A DNA stretch of 64,000 bases from UBA1715 sp045615765 (lineage in GTDB: Bacteria > Bacteroidota > Bacteroidia > Bacteroidales > UBA1715), in NCBI GenBank assembly GCA_045615765.1, contig JAZLFM010000034.1:10507-74506 (forward strand), given 5' to 3'. Position 1 is the first letter of the stretch, and every line of letters starts with the position of its first letter. Shown here one piece after another: positions 8,551 through 17,423 of the stretch. The notes under the pieces are model-generated. The model was given only the letters and a program-made list of their open reading frames with translations. It was not told the origin of the DNA and made no database searches. The position numbers and the translations under genes were made by a program.

Positions 8551-9399
8551 CTATCTTTGTGCTTTTACGATTCGGTCTTTTCCAAACAAATCTTGTATCA
8601 CCTGGGTTTTCTTGAATCCATAGGATTGGAATAGTTGAGCGGTTTCTTTACCCAAAGTTTCATTTATCTCGCAATAAATAAGGCCGTCGGTAGTTAAATG
8701 CTTTACGGCTAATTTGGCAATGGCATCGTAAAACTGTAGCGGATTATTGTCATCGTCAACAAAAAGAGCAAGATGTGGCTCGTGTTGGAGAACATTTGCA
8801 CGCATGTCTTGTTTCTCAGCATTGCACACATACGGAGGATTACTTACAATAATGTTAAATGTAACATCTTCCGGTAAACAATCTTTTTGCTGCATGTCTG
8901 CTTGAATAAAATCTATAGAGACGTTATTGTTTCGGGCGTTATTTTGAGCGATTTCTAGTGCTTTAGATGAAATGTCCATTGCTGTGATGTGCGCCAATGG
9001 TAAATTGTGCGCCAACGAAATTGCAATACAACCACTTCCTGTACCTAAATCAATAAGATTTCCTTTGAAGTTTGGATTTTCTTGTAAAATGAGTTGAACT
9101 AATTCTTCAGTTTCTGGACGAGGTATGAGTACTGCAGGCGAAACAGTAAATTGTAAATCAAAAAAATCTGCCTTCCCGCGAACATATTGAACAGGTTCCG
9201 ACTGTGCAAGTTTTTGTAAACATGTTTGGAAATAGTTTTTTTGCTCATCGGTTATTGGTTCGTCTGCTTGTAGAATAAGTGAAGTTGTAGTGAAACCAAT
9301 TTCTTCTGCAATGATAGAGAAGATTGATTGGATTTCTTTTGCATCATAAAGTGTTGCAAGATTCTGCTGAAATTCTATTTTTACATCACGAATAGTCAT
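8551..9399 (-). CDS. prmC: Peptide chain release factor glutamine methyltransferase
   Basis: 282 residues, full length. PrmC (HemK) N5-methylates the Gln of the GGQ motif of release factors 1 and 2. The N-terminal helical domain (1-75) is followed by the AdoMet-dependent methyltransferase domain: Arg-Pro-Glu-Thr-Glu at 94-98, Asp-Leu-Gly-Thr-Gly-Ser-Gly-Cys at 117-124, and the catalytic Asn-Pro-Pro-Tyr at 187-190. The gene is divergent from ribD with only 25 bp between start codons. A TAATTTTG on the minus strand at 9404-9411 would put transcription almost at the ATG, so the message may be leaderless; this is inference. Confidence 0.93.
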   Translation of the reverse strand: MTIRDVKIEFQQNLATLYDAKEIQSIFSIIAEEIGFTTTSLILQADEPITDEQKNYFQTCLQKLAQSEPVQYVRGKADFFDLQFTVSPAVLIPRPETEELVQLILQENPNFKGNLIDLGTGSGCIAISLAHNLPLAHITAMDISSKALEIAQNNARNNNVSIDFIQADMQQKDCLPEDVTFNIIVSNPPYVCNAEKQDMRANVLQHEPHLALFVDDDNNPLQFYDAIAKLAVKHLTTDGLIYCEINETLGKETAQLFQSYGFKKTQVIQDLFGKDRIVKAQR

Positions 9400-9424
9400 A
9401 TTGCAAAATTACGGTTTTTAAGTA

Positions 9425-10474
9425 ATGTACACGAAGGAAGACGAAAAATATATGCGTCGTTGTATAGAATTGGCGCAAAAGGCATTTGGTAACACGTATC
9501 CTAATCCTATGGTAGGTGCGGTAATTGTTCATAACGATGAAATTATCGGTGAAGGTTTTCATCATAAGGCTGGAGAACCACATGCTGAGGTTAATGCGGT
9601 TCGTTCTGTCGAAAATCAGGAACTACTTAAAGAAAGTACCATTTATGTCTGTCTTGAACCGTGCGCGCATTTTGGAAAAACTCCACCTTGTGCAGATTTG
9701 ATTGTTTCAAAACAGTTTAAACGTGTCGTTGTTGGTTGCGTAGATTCATTTAGTAAGGTGTCGGGGAAAGGAATAGAAAAAATTCAACAAGCAGGAATAG
9801 CAACCACGATAGGTGTATTAGAACAAGAGTCTCGTTTCTTGAATCGTCGTTTTTTCACCTATCATGAACAGAAGCGGCCATATATTATTTTAAAGTGGGC
9901 GCAAAGTCAAGATGGTTTTATTGATAAACTTCGTAGCGATAAGGAATCCGACAAAGGTGTTCGCATTACCGATGAGGTTTGTCAGAAATTGGTGCACCAA
10001 TGGCGTGCGCAGGAACAAGCAATTTTGGTGGGAACAACAACAGCGCTTTGCGATAATCCTAGCCTTACAACTCGTTTAGTTGAAGGGAAAAATCCGTTGC
10101 GTGTTGTATGGGATTTACACGATAAAATTTCCGAAAATGCTTGTCTAAAAGATGGCACAGTAGAAACAATAGTGTTGACATATGCAAAAAAAATATCTTC
10201 TCAGAATTTAGAATATGTACAAATTCTGCCAGAAGAAAATGTATTGCAAAAAACAATAGATGTATTGTATCAAAAAGGGATACAATCTTTGATTGTCGAA
10301 GGAGGTACAAAAACACTACAAACATTTATTGATGCAGGCCTTTGGGATGAAGCACGAATATTTACAACAAAAGAAAAGTTTGGCAACGGCATTGCGTCAC
10401 CAAACATAGTATGTGATTTTTCGCAAGAACAGCAAATAGGAAATGCCTGTTTGCAAATAGCTTTCCGTATTTAG
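9425..10474 (+). CDS. ribD: Bifunctional riboflavin biosynthesis deaminase/reductase RibD
   Basis: 349 residues. RibD carries out two early steps of riboflavin synthesis: deamination of the pyrimidine ring and reduction of the ribose side chain. The N-terminal deaminase (1-145) has its zinc ligands in His-Ala-Glu-Val (53-56) and Pro-Cys-Ala-His-Phe-Gly-Lys-Thr-Pro-Pro-Cys (79-89). The C-terminal DHFR-like reductase (about 150-345) starts at Arg-Pro-Tyr-Ile-Ile-Leu-Lys-Trp-Ala and contains the typical Glu-Gly-Gly-Thr. Other rib genes are not in the window. It is divergent from prmC and its final 4 bp overlap the end of convergent parC. Confidence 0.93.
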   Translation: MYTKEDEKYMRRCIELAQKAFGNTYPNPMVGAVIVHNDEIIGEGFHHKAGEPHAEVNAVRSVENQELLKESTIYVCLEPCAHFGKTPPCADLIVSKQFKRVVVGCVDSFSKVSGKGIEKIQQAGIATTIGVLEQESRFLNRRFFTYHEQKRPYIILKWAQSQDGFIDKLRSDKESDKGVRITDEVCQKLVHQWRAQEQAILVGTTTALCDNPSLTTRLVEGKNPLRVVWDLHDKISENACLKDGTVETIVLTYAKKISSQNLEYVQILPEENVLQKTIDVLYQKGIQSLIVEGGTKTLQTFIDAGLWDEARIFTTKEKFGNGIASPNIVCDFSQEQQIGNACLQIAFRI

Positions 10475-13089
10475 AATAATGACATTTGTTCTCCCGACAT
10501 TGGGTTCGAAGTAGTGTTATCGTCGTTTGTTTCCGACGGACTTTGAGTTGTTGGTTCTTCTTCTCGCTCGTCTTCAGGAAGTTCTTTTTCAAGTGGATCG
10601 ACAAATTCCATCATATCAATAGTGTATGGTGAGATTCGTTTACCTTTAGCCTTGTAACCTTTCACGCCAATGAATTCATCTACATCGATATATTCCATTT
10701 CTCTGTTTGCGTGTTTACCACCAAAACTTAGGCAAAGTTGTGGGAATCTATCATCGTTGATTTCTATTAATCTTGATCCTTCAGATTCAGGTAAGAAGCT
10801 AACGTATTTAGAAGTTTCTTCTATCTTAAATCGCTTGATATAGCTCAAATCTTGTTCTGCATCGTGGACAATTGCTGTCCAGATTTTCTTTTCGTTGTAT
10901 TTTTCAATACGTTTAATGTTGTACTCAAAGTGGTTGCTCAAGTCAAATGTAGTAAGGGCAAATTTTCCATCTTCCGTAATCACAAGAATTTTATCTGCAC
11001 CCTTGAATTCGCCAAGAAAATCTCCATAGCCGGCATCGTTTAATCGTTTTGTTTCAGCGTTGAAATAGATTTTTCTTCCACCAAGAGTAGAAACACCTTC
11101 CTCGATTTTTTCAATTTTTGTTGCCGGATGTTTTGTTAGAATATTACCTTTTGAACTTTTCCCTTTAATTGATATTGTACTAAAATCAACTTCGAATACA
11201 GGCTTGCGTAGGCGTAAATCTGAACGAAGTCGTACTTTAATAATTTCGGCTTCTCCATTAGGATTTGCGCTGAAATACAATACTTTCGTTTTGTCTGTAC
11301 CTAAGGTTAAATCGTATTCTTTATCACGCGTAACACCAGTTACAGGGAAGCGTTTAATATATGTCACGTTGGTGTCGCCGTCACGGTAGGCAACATTGTA
11401 CACGGTACGTTCGTCGTTTTTGCGGAATACGCCAATGTGAATAATGTCTTTTCCGAAGAAAGCCTTGTCGCTGACTTTCGACACTTTGAATTTACCATTT
11501 TGCATAAAAACGATAATGTCGTCAAGATCAGAACAATCGCACACGAAAGTTTCTTTCTTTAAGCTTGTTCCGACAAAACCTGTTTCGTAGTTTGCATATA
11601 ATTTTGTGTTGGCATTAACAACCTGCGTTACTTCGATTTTTTCGAAGTTTCTTATTTCAGATTTTCTTTCGCGACCAACGCCATATTTTTCTTTAATATG
11701 TTGGAAGTAGCGAATGGTGTAGTCCACAATGTGGGCAAGATCATTTTTAACATCTTCCATTCGTTGTTCCAACGATTTTATGTATTCTTCGGCCTTATAT
11801 GTATTGTATTTTGAAATCTTCTTGATAGGAATATTCGACAAAGTAATACAATCTTCGCGGGTAACTTCTCGCCAGAAATCTTTCACATACGGCTTCAATC
11901 CCTTGTCGATGGTTGTAAGAATGTCTTCTTCTGTCTTACAAGGCTTGATTTTCTCGTACACTTCGTGTTCTATGAAGATTTTCTCCAATGAAGTCTTAAT
12001 CCAGCTTTCCTTTAATTCAGCCAAAGTGATTTCTAATTCCTTTGTAAGCAAGAAAACCGTTTGGTCTGTATTTCTTCGAAGTATTTCGGAAACACCTATG
12101 AACAAAGGTTTTTTGTTGTCTATAACATTAGCGTTTGGAGCAATCGAAATACCGCATTCGGTAAATACATATAAAGCATCAATGGTTTCGTCTGCCGAAA
12201 CATTTGCAGGTAGGGTAATTACTATCTCTGCAGAAGCAGCAGTATCATCGTCAACGTGTTTTATCTTGATTTTGCCAGCATCGTTTGCCTCAAGAATTGA
12301 CTTTATGATAGAAGTCGTTGTTTTTCCGTATGGAATTTCGTTAATAACCAAAGTCTTGTTATCAACTTTATTAATACGGGCACGGACGCGTATGCGACCA
12401 CCTTTTAAACCATCGTTGTATTTTGATACATCAATAAGACCGCCAGTTGGGAAGTCAGGATATAATTCAAAAGGTTCATTCCTTAAATATGCTATGCTGG
12501 CATCTATCAATTCATTGAAGTTGTGAGGAAGAATGTTACAAGCCATACTCACACCAATTCCGTCAGCACCTTGTGCTAAAAGTAATGGGAACTTTGCAGG
12601 TAAAGTGATAGGCTCGTCGTTACGACCATCGTATGAAGGTGTAAATTGAGTTGTTTTTGCATTGAAAAGAACTTCAAGAGCAAATTTCGACAATCGGGCT
12701 TCGATGTAACGACCAGCAGCCGCGTCGTCACCGGTGAAAATATTTCCCCAGTTTCCTTGAGTTGTTACAAGCAAGTCCTTTTGTCCAATACCAACCAAGG
12801 CTTCATAAATACTTGAATCACCGTGAGGATGTAGTTTCATTGTTTCACCAACAATGCTTGCTACTTTGTTAAAACGACCATCATCCATTTTCTTCATCGT
12901 ATAAAGCACACGACGTTGAACAGGTTTCAAACCATCTTCAATATATGGAATTGCACGGTCAATATTTACATACGATGCATAGTCTAAGTACCAGTTATAG
13001 AAATAATCATTTATGTATTGCGTGTTTTCTGCAATACTTTCATTTTTAGGTGTTTCTTGAGTCTGCAAATCGTCGTTTTGTTCTTCCAT
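10471..13089 (-). CDS. parC: DNA topoisomerase IV subunit A (GyrA/ParC family)
   Basis: 872 residues with the chosen start. The breakage-reunion domain carries Asp-Gly-Leu-Lys-Pro-Val-Gln-Arg-Arg (52-60), His-Pro-His-Gly-Asp-Ser-Ser-Ile-Tyr (88-96) and the catalytic tyrosine Tyr128 in Ala-Gly-Arg-Tyr-Ile-Glu-Ala-Arg-Leu. A long coiled segment and a beta-pinwheel-like C-terminal domain follow, ending in an acidic, Ser/Thr-rich tail. I see no intact GyrA box, which favours ParC. The open frame extends upstream to 13173, but the -7 element at 13171-13178 overlaps that start. The Met at 13089 (Met-Glu-Glu-Gln-Asn-Asp-Asp) is therefore preferred. parE is not in the window. Confidence 0.88.
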   Translation of the reverse strand: MEEQNDDLQTQETPKNESIAENTQYINDYFYNWYLDYASYVNIDRAIPYIEDGLKPVQRRVLYTMKKMDDGRFNKVASIVGETMKLHPHGDSSIYEALVGIGQKDLLVTTQGNWGNIFTGDDAAAGRYIEARLSKFALEVLFNAKTTQFTPSYDGRNDEPITLPAKFPLLLAQGADGIGVSMACNILPHNFNELIDASIAYLRNEPFELYPDFPTGGLIDVSKYNDGLKGGRIRVRARINKVDNKTLVINEIPYGKTTTSIIKSILEANDAGKIKIKHVDDDTAASAEIVITLPANVSADETIDALYVFTECGISIAPNANVIDNKKPLFIGVSEILRRNTDQTVFLLTKELEITLAELKESWIKTSLEKIFIEHEVYEKIKPCKTEEDILTTIDKGLKPYVKDFWREVTREDCITLSNIPIKKISKYNTYKAEEYIKSLEQRMEDVKNDLAHIVDYTIRYFQHIKEKYGVGRERKSEIRNFEKIEVTQVVNANTKLYANYETGFVGTSLKKETFVCDCSDLDDIIVFMQNGKFKVSKVSDKAFFGKDIIHIGVFRKNDERTVYNVAYRDGDTNVTYIKRFPVTGVTRDKEYDLTLGTDKTKVLYFSANPNGEAEIIKVRLRSDLRLRKPVFEVDFSTISIKGKSSKGNILTKHPATKIEKIEEGVSTLGGRKIYFNAETKRLNDAGYGDFLGEFKGADKILVITEDGKFALTTFDLSNHFEYNIKRIEKYNEKKIWTAIVHDAEQDLSYIKRFKIEETSKYVSFLPESEGSRLIEINDDRFPQLCLSFGGKHANREMEYIDVDEFIGVKGYKAKGKRISPYTIDMMEFVDPLEKELPEDEREEEPTTQSPSETNDDNTTSNPMSGEQMSLF

Positions 13090-13170
13090 TTGATTCAATT
13101 TTGCTACAAATTTCAGAAAATCAGTAAAATAAAGAAGTTTTTTTCGAAGAAAATTTGAGCATCTTTTACA

Positions 13171-13178
13171 CAAAGTTA
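13171..13178 (-). promoter_or_regulatory. -7 element of the parC promoter
   Basis: The minus strand reads TAACTTTG, matching TAnnTTTG. It lies about 80 bp upstream of the preferred parC start and excludes the longer open frame starting at 13173. The remaining bases to 13449 hold no gene. Confidence 0.5.
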
Positions 13179-13345
13179 AAATTTATATAGAAAATAAAGC
13201 TTTGTATGGAGTTCTTGTGAATTTGGTAATAAATATTGTTACTAGTTGAAAATCAATTTATTAAAACGTGTCATTCCACGATAAAAACGTTTTCATTCAT
13301 TGTGTTTTTAATTTTTCTAATGCAGATACAGCCTTTCAGGGGTGC

Positions 13346-13380
13346 TTTTTGTCTATAAAAAGTGTCATTTTGTCTATAAA
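13346..13380 (+). repeat. Direct repeat pair upstream of the carboxyltransferase operon
   Basis: The 13-mer TTTTGTCTATAAA occurs at 13347-13359 and 13368-13380, 21 bp apart, which is two helical turns, and ends about 70 bp before the carboxyltransferase start. This fits a regulator binding site but may be chance in AT-rich DNA. Confidence 0.4.
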
Positions 13381-13449
13381 TGGATTTTGCGTTATAGGAA
13401 AAAAATATCTTGCCGCCGATTTTAAGAATAGTGTTGAAAGACAATATAT

Positions 13450-15009
13450 ATGAATAATCAAGAAAAAATGGAAGTATTGCTCAATAAGAAAGAGCAAGCT
13501 CTTGCAGGTGGAGGTCAGAAAGCAGTTGACGCTCAACACGCAAAAGGAAAATATACAGCTCGCGAGCGCATAGAAATGCTACTTGATGAGGGTAGTTTCG
13601 AAGAAATAGATATGTTCGTAACACACCGTTGTACCGATTTCGGTATGGAGAAAAAAGTTTTCTACGGTGATGGTGTTGCTGTTGGTAGTGGAACAATTGA
13701 TGGCAGATTAGTTTTTGTATATGCCCAAGACTTTACAGTAATTGCTGGTACATTGTCGGAAACAATGTCTCAAAAGATTTGTAAGGTTATGGATCTTGCT
13801 ATGAAGATGGGTGCTCCTGTGATTGGTATAAACGATTCTGGTGGTGCTCGTATTCAAGAAGGTGCGTGTGCATTGGCTGGTTTCGGCGAGATTTTCGAAA
13901 GAAATGTTCTTGCTTCAGGTGTGATTCCACAAATTTCGTTAATATTCGGTCTTTGTGCCGGTGGAGCAGTGTATTCTCCAGCACTTACCGATTTTATTTT
14001 GATGACAGAACAAAATAGTTGTATGTATATCACTGGTCCAAAGGTTGTGAAAACAGTTACGGGTGAAGATGTAACTGACCAACAACTTGGTGGCGCATTA
14101 GTACATTCAACTAAATCAGGTGTTTGTCATTTTACAACTCCAACAGAAGAAGAAGGCTTGCAATTAGTTCGCAAGTTGATTTCGTATATTCCACAAAACA
14201 ATATGGAAGATGTTCCTGTTGTAGAAACAAACGATCCATATAACCGTATAGACGAAGCGCTTGATTCTTTGGTTCCAGATGATCCAAATAAACCATACGA
14301 TATGAAGGAAATTATCACATCGTTGGTTGATGACAAGGATTTCTTTGAAATTCAAAAGGATTTTGCAAAAAATATCATTTGTGGTTTTGCTCGTTTCAAT
14401 GGAAAATCAACAGGTATTGTTGCAAATCAACCAAATTTTATGGCAGGTGTTTTGGATTGCAATGCTGCTCGTAAAGCTGGTCGTTTTGTTCGTTTCTGCG
14501 ACGCATTCAATATTCCAATTCTTACATTGGTTGATGTTCCTGGATTCCTTTGTGGTACAGGACAAGAATATGCGGGAATTATTGACCACGGAGCAAAATT
14601 ATTGTTTGCATACGGTGAAGCAACTGTTCCAAAGGTTACTATTACGATTAGAAAATCATACGGTGGTGCTCATATTGTAATGAGCTGTAAACAATTGCGT
14701 GGTGATGTTAACTATGCTTGGCCAAATGCTGAAATCGCTGTAATGGGTGCTGCTGGTGCTATCGGTATCTTGCAAGGTAAAGCTATGAAAGCAATTGAAG
14801 ATGACGAAGAACGCAAGAAATTCAAAGAAGAAAAAATTGCAGAATACGAATCTAAATTTGCAAGCCCATATCAAGCAGCAGAACGTGGATATGTTGACGA
14901 TGTGATTTTACCTCACGATACACGTTTCAGAATCATTCGTGCTTTTGAAATGTTGCGTACAAAACGCCAACAAAATCCTATGAAGAAACACTCTAATATG
15001 CCTCTATAA
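13450..15009 (+). CDS. mmdA: Biotin-dependent carboxyltransferase (methylmalonyl-CoA decarboxylase alpha / propionyl-CoA carboxylase beta)
   Basis: 519 residues of the crotonase-fold carboxyltransferase family. It moves CO2 between biotin and propionyl/methylmalonyl-CoA, a step in the succinate-propionate pathway. N- and C-terminal halves each have the carboxyltransferase fold. Visible motifs include Asn-Asp-Ser-Gly-Gly-Ala-Arg-Ile-Gln-Glu-Gly, Gly-Leu-Cys-Ala-Gly-Gly-Ala-Val-Tyr-Ser-Pro-Ala, and Lys-Ser-Tyr-Gly-Gly-Ala-His-Ile-Val-Met. It heads an operon with the 64-residue protein and the biotin carrier. No membrane beta subunit (MmdB/OadB) or biotin carboxylase is in the cluster, so decarboxylase versus carboxylase remains open. 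The biotin ligase gene birA lies at 34728-35471. Confidence 0.88.
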   Translation: MNNQEKMEVLLNKKEQALAGGGQKAVDAQHAKGKYTARERIEMLLDEGSFEEIDMFVTHRCTDFGMEKKVFYGDGVAVGSGTIDGRLVFVYAQDFTVIAGTLSETMSQKICKVMDLAMKMGAPVIGINDSGGARIQEGACALAGFGEIFERNVLASGVIPQISLIFGLCAGGAVYSPALTDFILMTEQNSCMYITGPKVVKTVTGEDVTDQQLGGALVHSTKSGVCHFTTPTEEEGLQLVRKLISYIPQNNMEDVPVVETNDPYNRIDEALDSLVPDDPNKPYDMKEIITSLVDDKDFFEIQKDFAKNIICGFARFNGKSTGIVANQPNFMAGVLDCNAARKAGRFVRFCDAFNIPILTLVDVPGFLCGTGQEYAGIIDHGAKLLFAYGEATVPKVTITIRKSYGGAHIVMSCKQLRGDVNYAWPNAEIAVMGAAGAIGILQGKAMKAIEDDEERKKFKEEKIAEYESKFASPYQAAERGYVDDVILPHDTRFRIIRAFEMLRTKRQQNPMKKHSNMPL

Positions 15010-15203
15010 TGGGAAAAGAATCACAAAATATTGTCGTTAAATCAATTAGTTCGGAAGCAACAGAAGAGGAAATGCTTGCTATTGCAACTGCCATAAACTT
15101 ATATGTTCGTGGTGGCTTCGAAGAAAATAAATTGACAATAAAACACAATAATTCTACAAGTTGGAATTCCAAAATATTTGGAATCAATCAATTAAATAAA
15201 TAA
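15009..15203 (+). CDS. Small protein of the carboxyltransferase operon, possibly epsilon-like subunit
   Basis: 64 residues. It begins on the last base of the carboxyltransferase stop codon (TAATG overlap) and ends 1 bp before the biotin carrier gene, so it is surely a real, coupled gene. The pattern Ala-Thr-Glu-Glu-Glu-Met-Leu-Ala-Ile-Ala-Thr-Ala-Ile near 17-29, then a Ser-Trp near 50, recalls the acyl-CoA carboxylase epsilon subunit of actinobacteria, which helps join the biotin and carboxyltransferase components. It has no membrane segment, so it is not an OadG-type gamma subunit. The epsilon assignment rests on this weak likeness and on position. Confidence 0.7.
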   Translation: MGKESQNIVVKSISSEATEEEMLAIATAINLYVRGGFEENKLTIKHNNSTSWNSKIFGINQLNK

Positions 15204-15204
15204 T

Positions 15205-15870
15205 ATGAAGAAGTTCAAATTCAATATACAAGGAAATCCATACGAAATCGCCATCAATAAAATGCAAGATGGTGTAGTTGAAATGGATGTGAATGGAAAG
15301 AATTACACAGTGGAAATTGAACGTGAAAGAACTGTTGTTACTCCACCTGTGCAAACAGAAAAACCAAAACTTGTTGAACAAAAACCTGCAGTTGCAAAAC
15401 AACCAGCTGCTCCAACAGGCGACCAACCATTGACTCTTATGAAGGTTTATGTTGCTAGCGGACAAAAGGTAAAGAAAGGTGACAAATTGTTCACTATGGA
15501 ATCTGGTGGCAAAGAATGTACAATTACTGCCGACAAAGATGGAGAAATCCATAGAATTGATGTGAACATTGCAAATAACCTACTTGTAGAAGGTGATATT
15601 GTAGATCTACAAAACAATGGTTCAGCAAGTACTACAACAAAGGCAAATGTAGCCTTAGATAAGGCTGTTCCTGCACCACTTCCAGGTACAATTGTTCAGA
15701 TTATGAAACCACAAGGAAGTACAGTTGCTGTTGGCGATGTTATTTTGACTATGGACTCAATGAAGATGGTCAATAATGTGTGCGCTGAAAAGGCTGGCGT
15801 TGTATCGGCAATGGTAGTGAACGAAGGTGATGCAGTACTTGAAGGCGATCCTTTGTTTGTAATAGAATAG
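15205..15870 (+). CDS. Biotin carboxyl carrier subunit with duplicated barrel-sandwich domain
   Basis: 221 residues. Residues 1-45 are a small beta domain, 46-73 a Pro/Lys/Ala-rich linker, and 157-221 a biotinyl domain with the biotin-accepting Lys187 in Met-Asp-Ser-Met-Lys-Met. Residues about 85-136 are a second, degenerate copy: from Gly86 it aligns without gaps for some 50 positions to the segment from Gly171. Its biotin site, however, reads Met-Glu-Ser-Gly-Gly-Lys, so no Lys sits at the modified position. The protein should accept biotin from BirA and shuttle CO2 for the upstream carboxyltransferase. The usual family member has a single biotinyl domain. Confidence 0.88.
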   Translation: MKKFKFNIQGNPYEIAINKMQDGVVEMDVNGKNYTVEIERERTVVTPPVQTEKPKLVEQKPAVAKQPAAPTGDQPLTLMKVYVASGQKVKKGDKLFTMESGGKECTITADKDGEIHRIDVNIANNLLVEGDIVDLQNNGSASTTTKANVALDKAVPAPLPGTIVQIMKPQGSTVAVGDVILTMDSMKMVNNVCAEKAGVVSAMVVNEGDAVLEGDPLFVIE

Positions 15871-15891
15871 CATTGCTTCGCTCGGCGAAAG

Positions 15892-17355
15892 ATGATGCAG
15901 AAATATGACGCAATTGTTATTGGTGCCGGTCTTTCTGGACTTTCGTGTGCGTATTGCTTAGCAAAAGAAGGTTATTCTGTCTGTGTTCTTGAAAAAGAGC
16001 ATATTCTTGGAGGAGCTTTTCAATCTTTTACCCGTGGTGGACTTCGGTTCGACACGGGTTTTCATTTTGTAGGCGGTGTTGGCGAAGGTGAGATTATGCA
16101 CCCGCTAATTTCATATTTTGGTCTTGAAAATCTTCCGTGGAAACGTCTCGAGACTAATTGTTTCGAGGAGGTCTTTATTCGTGGTAAGGAATTTCGTTTC
16201 CGTACCGGCTATGATGCCTTTCAACAAGATTTAATACAAACATTTCCTGATGATGAACAAGGAATACGGGATTTTGTTGCTGTGATGCGTTATATAAACG
16301 ACCATTTGTACGAATCTACTGATCCACAATGGAACATCTTTGATGAAAAATATTTTTCCGTATCTGCTTACGAGTTTCTGCAAGATCATATAAAATCTCC
16401 GCTTTTACGCGATGTTTTATGTGGCGGTTCCATAACAACAGAACTTACAGAAGAGTTACCATTGTATTCATTCGTTCAATCGTTGAATTCGTTTGTACAA
16501 GGGGCATATAAACTGCAAGGTGGAGGTCAGGTGTTGATTGATGCTTTAGCACAAAATATACGCAATGCTGGTGGTGAAATATATTCAAATGTAACGGTAG
16601 ATACTTTTGTACTTGATGCAGAAGGAAAAGCAACCGGAGTTGTGTGTGGTGAAACAGTTTATGAAGCAGATATTTTTGTATCTACTATCCATCCGTCGTT
16701 GACGGTTTCAATGATACCAGAAACACCTTTGGTTCGTTCTGTTTATAGACGTAGAATGGGAAATTTGCAAAATACAGTTGGAATGTTTACCGTACAAATG
16801 CAAATAAAGGAACATACCATTCCTTATAAAAATAGGGCAATCTGTATTTACAATTCCACAGATTTGTGGCATAATAATTTCGGTAAAGACTCACAGGTAA
16901 ACACTATGCTGATAAACTATGGAGTTCCTATGGATGGAAATGATTTTGTGCGTACAATAGATTTGTTGACGCCTATGGATTGGACTTCAGTAAGTGAATG
17001 GGAAGAAAGTTCTATTGGCAAGCGTCCACATGCATATAACGCTTTTAAGGAACAAAAAGCAAGGGAATGTATAGAATTAGCAAAACAATATGTCCCTAAT
17101 TTAGAGGATTCCATTGAAAAAATATGGACCAGCACGCCGTTAACATATCGTGATTATACTGGAACTATACATGGTTCTGCATACGGTGTGAGAAAGTCTA
17201 GTAAATCATTAATTACCACAATTCTTTCTCCTTCAACACCGGTAAAAAATATCTTTTTATCAGGTCAAAATATGACGTTACATGGAATGTTGGGAGTTTT
17301 GATAACAACTATTCGTGTTTGTGGTCAGATTGTTGGAAGGAAAATCACGATGTAA
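15892..17355 (+). CDS. FAD-dependent oxidoreductase, phytoene desaturase / retinol saturase-like
   Basis: 487 residues. The N-terminus has a dinucleotide-binding Rossmann motif, Val-Ile-Gly-Ala-Gly-Leu-Ser-Gly-Leu-Ser, followed by Leu-Glu-Lys-Glu and Leu-Gly-Gly-Ala-Phe, the FAD-binding pattern of carotenoid desaturase and retinol 13,14-reductase relatives. The C-terminal Ser-Gly-Gln-Asn-Met-Thr-Leu-His-Gly also fits. No carotenoid genes are near, so the substrate is unknown. It starts 21 bp after the biotin carrier gene and probably belongs to the same transcript. Met2 (15895) is an alternative start. Confidence 0.8.
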   Translation: MMQKYDAIVIGAGLSGLSCAYCLAKEGYSVCVLEKEHILGGAFQSFTRGGLRFDTGFHFVGGVGEGEIMHPLISYFGLENLPWKRLETNCFEEVFIRGKEFRFRTGYDAFQQDLIQTFPDDEQGIRDFVAVMRYINDHLYESTDPQWNIFDEKYFSVSAYEFLQDHIKSPLLRDVLCGGSITTELTEELPLYSFVQSLNSFVQGAYKLQGGGQVLIDALAQNIRNAGGEIYSNVTVDTFVLDAEGKATGVVCGETVYEADIFVSTIHPSLTVSMIPETPLVRSVYRRRMGNLQNTVGMFTVQMQIKEHTIPYKNRAICIYNSTDLWHNNFGKDSQVNTMLINYGVPMDGNDFVRTIDLLTPMDWTSVSEWEESSIGKRPHAYNAFKEQKARECIELAKQYVPNLEDSIEKIWTSTPLTYRDYTGTIHGSAYGVRKSSKSLITTILSPSTPVKNIFLSGQNMTLHGMLGVLITTIRVCGQIVGRKITM

Positions 17356-17370
17356 GGCTGATAGTTGTAT

Positions 17371-17407
17371 AAAAAAAGCCGATTGGGTTATCAATCGGCT
17401 TTTTTTA
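17371..17407. terminator. Bidirectional terminator
   Basis: A stem of about 15 bp, AAAAAAAGCCGATTG (17371-17385) with CAATCGGCTTTTTTT (17392-17406), separates the oxidoreductase from convergent purU and gives a T run on either strand. Confidence 0.88.
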
Positions 17408-17423
17408 TTATATAAGATTCTTC

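Noticed and set aside
11729..12526. 265-codon plus-strand frame inside parC
   Set aside because: It lies fully antisense to conserved topoisomerase sequence and has no domain; a codon-bias shadow.
13090..13173. N-terminal extension of parC
   Set aside because: A -7 element overlaps the upstream start, and the extra residues (Cys/Lys/Phe-rich) do not fit the family.
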